Positions 55,505 through 64,000 of a DNA stretch of 64,000 nucleotides are shown in pieces (position 1 is the first letter of the stretch; every line of letters begins with the position of its first letter). Below the pieces are notes generated by a model that had not been told where the DNA came from, searched no databases, and saw nothing but the letters and a program-made list of their open reading frames with translations. A program made the position numbers and the translations under genes. Source of the DNA: Paracoccus sp. IB05 (GTDB lineage: Bacteria > Pseudomonadota > Alphaproteobacteria > Rhodobacterales > Rhodobacteraceae); NCBI RefSeq assembly GCF_016405985.1, contig NZ_JAEFCF010000023.1, positions 22,273-86,272 of the forward strand, given 5' to 3'.

Positions 55505-57037
55505 TCAGAGCGGTTCAGGCGTGAAATTCGGCACGATCCACAATTCGACTCGCCGGTTCAGCCGGCGGCCAATGACGGTCTCATCGCAGGCCATCGGCAG
55601 GGCCTCGCCAAAGCCCTCGGTCACCGGGATCTGATCGGCCCGCAGATCCGGTGCGAGATCCGCCAGATCCTGGGCCACCCGTTCGGCGCGTTCCGCTGAA
55701 AGCGCCTTATTGGCACTTGCTTCGCCCTTGCCGTCAGAAAAGCCGGCAAGAATCAGCGTCTTGGAGGGGAAGCTCTCGGACGCGATCATCCGCGCCAGCT
55801 GGGCCAGGTTCTCCTGGCTGCTCGCATCAAGAATGGAGGTGTTTTCTTCAAAGCGGAAGGTCAGCGACAGCCGGTCAGCGCCGTTCATCACTTCGGCGAG
55901 CCGTTTCAGATCGCCAAGCGTCACATCATCGCCGGCGCCGAGGATCGCATTGATCAGCCGCAGACCGTCCTGGGTCATCGGCGCAGCTTCGACCGAGCGG
56001 TCGATAAAGCCGGCCGCGGACACAACATGGCCCGCGCGGGGGGTGGCGGTGAACTCCAGGAACTCGCGCGCGAAAACCGGAATGCGACGCGGGGCGGGGA
56101 TCAGGAATTGTGGCAAAGCCAGGGGATAGTCCTCGGCTTTGACAGAAATCGGCAGCGGCAGCAGTGGAAAGCCGCAGCTGTCGACAAGCGGTGCGGGAAT
56201 CGCGGGGGCCATCTCGGCACGTCCGGTGATTGCCAGGGCCCAGGGGTCTTTCGCCACCGCCTCGGCGAGGTGCTGCATATCGGGGTGAACTATATCGGCC
56301 TTTATCGGCGCGCCGAGGCGTTCCGACAGGGCGCGCGTCATGTCGGTATCGGGCGCCAATGCGTGAAGGACGATCGGCATGTCTGGCCCGCCGAGGTCGC
56401 GCCAGTTCTTCAGCTGACCCGCGAGAACCTTCGCCAGGTTGACGGTCGAGATCTTCGGCGTCGGATTGCCCGGTGCCATCACCGGAACCAGGGCGTCCAG
56501 CGCTATCGGGCGCGCTCCCGAAGCACGCGAGGGCGAAGCGGAGAGCTCCATTTCAGCGGCACCACTTGCCAGCGCCGCCTGGGCCTGGCCCGGCAGCATT
56601 GGCGAGAAAGAGATATCGGCAAGGACGGTATCATCCTGTGCCTTGTAGATTTGCGCCGCCCAGGAGGCGTCATTTTGCGGTGTCACTTCGCGAAAGGCCA
56701 ATCCGCGCACGGCGGCAAAGTTGCTGAAAAGGCCAGGCAACAACCGTGCTCCGGCATCCGGGGCGCCGACCACGCGGATATCGGCATGAGGGGTGGTCAG
56801 ATCCGGACAGGCCGGACCCTCGCAGATCACGCCCTGGCCATCGACGGTCAGCAGCCCCCAGGCGGTTTCGATCCGGTAAAACTCGCCGTCATAGCCCTGA
56901 AGGCTGCCGGGCAGGACGATACTCCCCTCACGCGAGATCAGCGTGATATCCTGCGCCTGGGCGGGCTGCACGACAGGCGAGTGAGACAGGAAAAACAGCA
57001 CAGCGAAGAAAATCGCCGCGCCTGGCCGCGTTAGCAT
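55505..57037 (-). CDS. PstS-like periplasmic-binding / OmpA domain fusion protein
   Basis: A 510-residue envelope protein. A signal peptide (about 1-28, ending AQAQ) is followed by a type II periplasmic-binding domain resembling phosphate receptors (LVPVMAPGNPTPKISTVNLA; AITGRAEMAP) to about residue 350. A C-terminal OmpA-like peptidoglycan-binding domain follows (about 395-510; LILAGFSDGKGEASANKALS, GRRLNRRVELW). Such fusions may tether a solute sensor to the cell wall. It is convergent with radC with no gap and is not near other pst genes. Confidence 0.85.
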   Translation of the reverse strand: MLTRPGAAIFFAVLFFLSHSPVVQPAQAQDITLISREGSIVLPGSLQGYDGEFYRIETAWGLLTVDGQGVICEGPACPDLTTPHADIRVVGAPDAGARLLPGLFSNFAAVRGLAFREVTPQNDASWAAQIYKAQDDTVLADISFSPMLPGQAQAALASGAAEMELSASPSRASGARPIALDALVPVMAPGNPTPKISTVNLAKVLAGQLKNWRDLGGPDMPIVLHALAPDTDMTRALSERLGAPIKADIVHPDMQHLAEAVAKDPWALAITGRAEMAPAIPAPLVDSCGFPLLPLPISVKAEDYPLALPQFLIPAPRRIPVFAREFLEFTATPRAGHVVSAAGFIDRSVEAAPMTQDGLRLINAILGAGDDVTLGDLKRLAEVMNGADRLSLTFRFEENTSILDASSQENLAQLARMIASESFPSKTLILAGFSDGKGEASANKALSAERAERVAQDLADLAPDLRADQIPVTEGFGEALPMACDETVIGRRLNRRVELWIVPNFTPEPL

Positions 57038-57150
57038 CTTTTCCCACCGGGATTAATTCACCAACGCCATTTTCCGCTGCGATGCCGGATTCTTCAACAC
57101 CTTAATGGAGGGAACCGGCCTCAGCTGAGCCAGACCACGCGGAGGGATGC

Positions 57151-57510
57151 TCAGGCGCCAGGATGTGTGATGGCGGCCAGAGGTTTCGGCGGCGCAACAA
57201 TTGCAAATCTGTCAGGGCCAGGAGGCAATGCTGACTGATCATCGCTGGGCTCAGGTCGGGCAGGGTCGGCGAGGGGCTCATCCTGGATCTGCGGCGGATG
57301 GATGACTGTCACGGCCGCGCGCGCGCCGGCCCCGGATTTCGGACGGACCCGGTGCTCTGCCCCGGCGACAACCTGTTGCAGCCCACCGAGTGAGCCGGCC
57401 TTTGCCACCTGCCCGGGCTGGTTCTTATGCATCGTCTGCACAAGATGCCCCGCGCCCAAAGCGAGGAAGAGAACCATCGTCACGCGCAAAATAGTGCGTT
57501 TCGTACCCAT
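57151..57510 (-). CDS. small membrane-anchored hypothetical protein
   Basis: About 119 residues from ATG 57510. One N-terminal hydrophobic segment (TILRVTMVLFLALGAGHLV) is followed by a Pro/Ala-rich, probably unstructured periplasmic part. No family recognised. In-frame ATGs further upstream (57519, 57609) cannot be excluded, and no clear ribosome site supports any of them. It lies downstream of the secA terminator on the same strand. Confidence 0.5.
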   Translation of the reverse strand: MGTKRTILRVTMVLFLALGAGHLVQTMHKNQPGQVAKAGSLGGLQQVVAGAEHRVRPKSGAGARAAVTVIHPPQIQDEPLADPARPEPSDDQSALPPGPDRFAIVAPPKPLAAITHPGA

Positions 57511-57618
57511 AGTCAGCATACCCGGAATCGCCCGCATTGGTGCAAATATCGCGAGAGATCGCGGCAATCCCGTGGCGAGCCTGTGGAATGTTTCCCATAA
57601 GAGAACCACCGAATTGAA

Positions 57619-57642
57619 AAGGGGCGGTTAATGCCGCCCCTT
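57619..57642 (-). terminator. intrinsic terminator of secA
   Basis: AAGGGGCGG (57619-57627) and CCGCCCCTT (57634-57642) form a perfect 9-bp stem with a 6-base loop. Read on the minus strand the stem is followed by TTCAATT, completing a run of four T. It lies 21 bp beyond the secA stop. Confidence 0.75.
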
Positions 57643-57663
57643 CTCTGCCATTTTTCCGGATTT

Positions 57664-60390
<2,727 letters not shown>

Positions 60391-60575
60391 GATCTCTCCG
60401 TGCGGTCGTTCCTGCGTGATCTCGTGAGGCTGTGACTTGCCCGCCCTTAACGCCTTCCATAGAAAAGCCGGGTAGGTCCGTATTTGCGCCCCGATCACGC
60501 GACTGTCGCGATGTAAGGGCTGCAAGGATCATAGTCAACGTTCGCAGGCTCTGCGGCAGATCGGGAGAAGCTGAA
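60391..60575. promoter_or_regulatory. divergent promoter region secA / parvulin
   Basis: A 185-bp spacer between two divergent genes whose products both act in protein export and folding. Individual promoter boxes were not assigned. Confidence 0.35.
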
Positions 60576-61445
60576 ATGGCCATAGAAAAGCGTCTGGGGG
60601 CTGCCGTTTTCTGGGTGGCCGCTGCTTTCGCCGGGCTCGCGACCGGGCTTGCGAACGGGCCGGCCCTGGCAGAGGGGGAAACCGCCGCGACCGTGGTCGC
60701 AACCGTGAACGGGACCGAGATCACCCTCGGCCAGATGATCGCCCTGCGGGAAAGCCTGCCCGACCAGTATCTGAGCCTCGCCGATGACGTTCTCTTCAAG
60801 GGCATCCTGGAACAGCTGATCCAGCAAGAGGCCCTGGCTCAGGCCCATAGCCAGAAAAGCCCGCGCGACAAGGCGGTGATCGTCAATAACGAACGCGGCT
60901 ATTTCTCGGGGATTGTGATTTCGGATGTGGCCAGTGCGGCGGTGACTGATGCAGCCCTGCAAAAGGCCTGGGATGAGAAATACGCCGATCATGTGCCACA
61001 AAAGGAATACAGTGCGGCGCATATCCTGGTTGAGACCGAGGCCGAGGCGAAGGAGCTGAAGGCCGAGCTGGATGGCGGCGCGGAGTTCGCGGCTCTCGCG
61101 AAGGAAGCATCGAATGATCCGGGGTCGGGAGAGCAGGGGGGCGAGCTGGGCTGGTTCACGCTGGACCGCATGGTGAAGCCCTTCGCGGATGGGGTGGCGG
61201 CTGCGACCCAAGGCAAGGTGACCGATCCGGTGCAGAGCGATTTCGGCTGGCACCTGATCCTGGTTCATGAAAGCCGCGACCGCCCGGCTCCGACGCTGGA
61301 CGAGGTGCGCGATGTGCTCGCGGGTGAAGTCGAGGAACGTGCCATTGCGGCGAAGATCACCGAGCTGACCGGCGCGGCGACAATCACAAAGCCGGGTGAG
61401 GGCATCGATCCGGCTCTTTTGAAGAACAACGCTCTGATTGACTGA
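60576..61445 (+). CDS. periplasmic parvulin-type peptidyl-prolyl isomerase
   Basis: A 289-residue exported protein with a signal peptide (about 1-32, ending ALAEG), a SurA/PrsA-like N-terminal helical part, and one parvulin domain at about 150-245 (AAHILVETEAEAKELKAEL, GGELGWFTLDRMVKPF, SDFGWHLILVHE). It probably assists folding of exported proteins. ATG at 60576 follows GGAGAAG. It lies 15 bases upstream of argJ. Confidence 0.93.
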   Translation: MAIEKRLGAAVFWVAAAFAGLATGLANGPALAEGETAATVVATVNGTEITLGQMIALRESLPDQYLSLADDVLFKGILEQLIQQEALAQAHSQKSPRDKAVIVNNERGYFSGIVISDVASAAVTDAALQKAWDEKYADHVPQKEYSAAHILVETEAEAKELKAELDGGAEFAALAKEASNDPGSGEQGGELGWFTLDRMVKPFADGVAAATQGKVTDPVQSDFGWHLILVHESRDRPAPTLDEVRDVLAGEVEERAIAAKITELTGAATITKPGEGIDPALLKNNALID

Positions 61446-61460
61446 GCGGCGGGGGATAGA

Positions 61461-62831
61461 ATGGCAAAGACTGACTGGAAAGCCGAAGCGAAGAACCTGA
61501 AGAAAAAGGTGCGCAAGCTGAAAGACCGCGTGACCGAAGCGGTCTCCGGCGCGGCCTCTGGCGCGCTGAACGAGGTCGCGGCGGTGGTTCACAAGGCCGC
61601 GCATCCGGTGTCGCCGCTGGCTCCGGCCAGTTTCCCGGCGCTTCCGGTGATCCGGGGGGCAGAATTTGCCTCGATCGGGGCCGGGATCAAATATCGCAAC
61701 CGCAAGGATGTGATGCTGGTGCGGCTTGCCCCGGGCACGGTGATGGCCGGGACCTTTACCCGTTCGACCACCCGTTCGGGCTGTGTGCGGGATTGCGAGG
61801 CGAAACTGGCTCTGAAGGCGGCGCCCGGCACCGGGGCGGCGATCATTGTGAACTCGGGCAATTCCAACGCTTTCACCGGTAAGGTCGGCGATAAGGCGGT
61901 GGCGGATGTGACGGGGGCTGTCGCGAAAGCGCTCGGGATCCCGGCCACGCGCGTATTCTCCTCCTCGACCGGCGTGATCGGCGAGCCGCTGCCGGCGGAG
62001 AAGATCACCGCCGTGATCGGTGATCTCACCGAGAGTCTGACCGAGGCCGCAATCGAAGGCGCCGCTCAGGCGATCATGACCACCGACACCTTCCCCAAAG
62101 GCGCCACCGCGACGATCGAAGGCGAAGGTGGCCCGATCCATATCGCCGGCATCTCCAAGGGCTCAGGCATGATCGCGCCCGATATGGCGACGATGCTGGT
62201 CTATATTTTCACCGATGCAAAGATCAGCCAGGCGGGCCTGCAGAAACTGGTCTCGCGCCATGTCGATGACAGTTTCAACTCGATCACCGTCGACAGTGAC
62301 ACCTCGACCTCTGACACGCTGCTGGTCGCCGCAACCGGCCAGTCAGAGGCCGCACCCCTGAAAGGTGCAGTGCTTAAGGCATTCGATGCCGCGCTGGCCC
62401 AGGTGATGCAGGATCTCGCGCTTCAGGTCGTGCGCGACGGCGAGGGCGCGACCAAGCTGATCGAGGTGCGGGTCTCGGGCGCTGCGACTGATGCGGATGC
62501 GGCAAAGGTGGCCTTCGCCATTGCAAATTCGCCGCTGGTGAAAACCGCAGTCGCCGGCGAGGATCCGAACTGGGGCCGCATCGTGATGGCGGTCGGTAAA
62601 TCCGGCGCCCAGGCCGAACGTGACCGGCTTACCATCCGTTTCGGAGATATCCTTGTGGCGGAAAAGGGCTGGAAATCACCGGGCTACAGCGAAGATGCCG
62701 GCGCCAGCTATATGAAGGGCCAGGAGCTGGTGATCGATGTCGGCCTTGGCATGGGCCGCGCAAGGCGCACGGTCTGGACCTGCGATCTGACCGACCGCTA
62801 TGTCGCGATCAACGCCGATTATCGTTCCTGA
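61461..62831 (+). CDS. argJ: bifunctional ornithine acetyltransferase/N-acetylglutamate synthase with N-terminal extension
   Basis: Recycles the acetyl group in arginine synthesis. The 456-residue frame has the self-cleavage site KGSGMIAPDMATMLVYIF with the nucleophilic Thr of MATML, the glycine-rich SGNSNAFTG, and the C-terminal TDRYVAINADYRS. The family is normally about 405-415 residues and begins near VSPLAPASFPALP. Here about 48 extra residues precede it, Lys/Ala-rich and helical (KKKVRKLKDR). ATG at 61461 has a strong GGGGGA ribosome site, and no other in-frame ATG lies before the core. Confidence 0.95.
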   Translation: MAKTDWKAEAKNLKKKVRKLKDRVTEAVSGAASGALNEVAAVVHKAAHPVSPLAPASFPALPVIRGAEFASIGAGIKYRNRKDVMLVRLAPGTVMAGTFTRSTTRSGCVRDCEAKLALKAAPGTGAAIIVNSGNSNAFTGKVGDKAVADVTGAVAKALGIPATRVFSSSTGVIGEPLPAEKITAVIGDLTESLTEAAIEGAAQAIMTTDTFPKGATATIEGEGGPIHIAGISKGSGMIAPDMATMLVYIFTDAKISQAGLQKLVSRHVDDSFNSITVDSDTSTSDTLLVAATGQSEAAPLKGAVLKAFDAALAQVMQDLALQVVRDGEGATKLIEVRVSGAATDADAAKVAFAIANSPLVKTAVAGEDPNWGRIVMAVGKSGAQAERDRLTIRFGDILVAEKGWKSPGYSEDAGASYMKGQELVIDVGLGMGRARRTVWTCDLTDRYVAINADYRS

Positions 62832-62844
62832 CAGTTTTCTTTCC

Positions 62845-62925
62845 GTAAATATCCCGGGGGTGCGAAGATCGTTTGCGCCACCGGTTCAACCAACCGATAG
62901 TCGCCGGGGGCAGCGCTCCCGGCGC
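62845..62925. repeat. partial palindromic intergenic element
   Basis: AAATATCCCGGGGG (62847-62860) repeats the arm seen at 42,086-42,096, and GGGGGCAGCGCTCCC (62906-62920) resembles the G/C hairpin at 42,000-42,014. It fills the gap between argJ and the Nudix gene. Confidence 0.6.
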
Positions 62926-62944
62926 CGGCCAGACTGAGAGCCAT

Positions 62945-63343
62945 ATGAAAACCCTGCTCGTTTCCGCCGTCGCACTGATTGATGCTGATGGCCGCATTCT
63001 TCTCGCACAGCGCCCGCCAGGCAAAAGCCTCGCCGGTCTGTGGGAGTTTCCCGGCGGCAAGGTCGAACCGGGTGAGACCCCGGAGGCCTGCCTGATCCGC
63101 GAGCTGAAAGAAGAAATCGGCATCGATACCTGGAAAAGCTGCCTTGCGCCGCTGACCTTCGCCAGCCACAGCTATGATGATTTTCACCTGTTGATGCCAC
63201 TTTTCGCCTGCCGCAAATGGGATGGCATTCCGGTGGCGCGCGAGGGTCAGGTTCTCGCCTGGGTTGCGCCTGACAGGCTGCGTGACTACCCGATGCCGCC
63301 TGCTGACCTGCCCCTGATCCCGATTTTACGCGACTGGCTGTAA
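62945..63343 (+). CDS. mutT: (deoxy)nucleoside triphosphate pyrophosphohydrolase, MutT family
   Basis: A 132-residue Nudix hydrolase that removes oxidised nucleotides such as 8-oxo-dGTP. The Nudix box is intact (GGKVEPGETPEACLIRELKE, then EIGI), and LWEFPGGK and the substrate loop SHSYDDFHLLMPLFACR are typical of MutT. ATG at 62945 gives the standard N terminus (KTLLVSAVALIDADGRILLA). Confidence 0.93.
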   Translation: MKTLLVSAVALIDADGRILLAQRPPGKSLAGLWEFPGGKVEPGETPEACLIRELKEEIGIDTWKSCLAPLTFASHSYDDFHLLMPLFACRKWDGIPVAREGQVLAWVAPDRLRDYPMPPADLPLIPILRDWL

Positions 63344-63465
63344 GAGATGCCGTGACAATTGTGACTTTTCTGCGGCTTCTGTTTCCGTTTCTTTAAATTA
63401 TCTATTTCAAAATCGAGCATGTTGAGTGAAACTTAATTAAATTCCTGTGGGGGAGAAGGTTAGGA
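63344..63465. promoter_or_regulatory. AT-rich leader of the 49-residue gene
   Basis: About 120 bp that is among the most A+T-rich stretches of the window (for example TTTCTTTAAATTATCTATTTC and ACTTAATTAAATT). It probably contains a strong promoter for the small gene that follows. Confidence 0.45.
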
Positions 63466-63615
63466 ATGTTGCGCACAATCTCAATCGGCAGCTGCATTTC
63501 GGTGCAGGGTTTGATGGTCAGCCAGAATGCGGATGGTACCGTAGTGATCCGGGTGGATGACCGCACCTATACCGGGCGCCCGGTTGCGGCGACCGGGCAA
63601 ACCGGTCGCGCCTGA
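63466..63615 (+). CDS. small conserved-looking protein, 49 residues
   Basis: ATG at 63466 lies behind GGGGGAGAAGG...AGGA. The frame reads MLRTISIGSCISVQG, then DGTVVIRVDDRTYTGRPV, and stops at 63613-63615. The central part looks like a compact beta-rich fold with one Cys and no membrane segment. An AT-rich leader, good ribosome site and strong terminator just downstream support it as a real, well-expressed gene. I have an impression of similar small proteins in Rhodobacterales but can name no family. Confidence 0.65.
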   Translation: MLRTISIGSCISVQGLMVSQNADGTVVIRVDDRTYTGRPVAATGQTGRA

Positions 63616-63642
63616 CCTCAGCTAGACCTCATATCACCACAA

Positions 63643-63671
63643 AAAAAGCGCCGGGTTTCCCGGCGCTTTTT
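63643..63671. terminator. bidirectional intrinsic terminator
   Basis: AAAAAGCGCCGGG-TTT-CCCGGCGCTTTTT is a perfect 13-bp stem with A-run and T-run flanks. It should terminate both the small plus-strand gene and glyA on the minus strand. Confidence 0.92.
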
Positions 63672-63686
63672 GTTTGTCAGATGTGG

Positions 63687-64000
63687 TCAGAGTGTCGGGT
63701 AAAGCGGGAACCTGTTGCACAGGGCCTGGACTTCGGCCTTCACTTTGGCCTCGACATCGCCGTTGCCGTCTTCGCCATTGGCGGCGAGCCCATCAACCAC
63801 TTCAACGATCCACCGCGAGATCTGGCGGAACTCGGCCTCGCCAAACCCACGGGTGGTGCCTGCCGGTGCACCCAGACGGATGCCCGAGGTCACGAACGGC
63901 TTTTCCGGATCAAACGGCACGCCGTTCTTGTTGCAGGTGATATGGGCGCGGCCAAGCGCCGCCTCGGCCGCCTTGCCGGTCACTTTCTTGGGCCGCAGAT
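63687..64000 (-). CDS. glyA: serine hydroxymethyltransferase, C-terminal part (cut by window edge)
   Basis: The last ~103 residues of GlyA, which interconverts serine and glycine and supplies one-carbon units. [37 protein letters not shown] and [15 protein letters not shown] are the conserved C-terminal blocks. The frame runs off the right edge, so the start is outside the window. The stop lies 16 bp from the shared terminator. Confidence 0.95.
   Translation of the reverse strand, partial: LRPKKVTGKAAEAALGRAHITCNKNGVPFDPEKPFVTSGIRLGAPAGTTRGFGEAEFRQISRWIVEVVDGLAANGEDGNGDVEAKVKAEVQALCNRFPLYPTL

Overview
The window is about 64 kb of GC-rich (roughly 65%) chromosomal DNA from an alphaproteobacterium, most likely a Rhodobacter-like member of the Paracoccaceae/Rhodobacterales. 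The basis is gene content and order: rnd-kdsD-lptC-lptA-lptB-hpf-ptsN without rpoN, glnD-murJ, secA/parvulin/argJ/mutT, a fused MrpA-MrpB antiporter subunit, and the palindromic intergenic repeats I associate with this family. The genus cannot be named from the sequence. I saw no rRNA, tRNA, prophage, insertion sequence or CRISPR array. Most of the window is core genome.

Layout. 1-7.2 kb: a SulP anion transporter cut by the left edge, an APH-fold kinase, a Zn/Cd/Pb P-type ATPase with a MerR-type operator, csaA, proC and a YbjN-like protein. 7.2-7.75 kb: a short segment with two perfect DnaA boxes beside a small unknown gene. 8-12.4 kb: trpS, an apparently inactive rhomboid, an EamA transporter and murJ. 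12.4-20.4 kb: glnD, an LppC-like lipoprotein, rsmI, yraN, gshB and comM. 20.4-27.8 kb: a GST-like protein with an added Cys cluster, a cobC-like phosphatase, cobU, coaBC and a polyamine-type ABC importer (four genes). 27.8-28.6 kb: a gene-free segment with an operator-like palindrome, a good sigma-70-type promoter and a terminator, which I read as an undescribed RNA gene of about 345 nt. 28.6-34.6 kb: the Mrp (Mnh) Na+/H+ antiporter operon. 35.1-37 kb: a decayed cation P-type ATPase. 37-42 kb: the LPS-transport / Kdo / hibernation-factor / PTS-Ntr operon.

42-51.2 kb reads as a surface-glycan block. It holds a sulfotransferase, a core-2-type glycosyltransferase, two paralogous family-2 glycosyltransferases, galU (UDP-glucose), cysQ (hydrolysis of PAP, the by-product of sulfotransferases), an ABC-2 export permease without its ATPase, and a secreted SH3-domain protein. 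Together these suggest assembly and export of a sulfated glycan. 51.4-57 kb: dnaK-dnaJ behind a heat-shock-like promoter, radC, and a PstS-like/OmpA fusion. 57-64 kb: a small membrane-anchored protein, secA, a periplasmic parvulin, argJ with an unusual lysine-rich N-terminal extension, a MutT-type Nudix hydrolase, a 49-residue conserved-looking protein, and the 3' end of glyA.

The least explained features are the 28.1-28.5 kb RNA candidate, the DnaA-box segment, a palindrome shared by the antiporter and glycosyltransferase promoter regions, and the sulfated-glycan locus.
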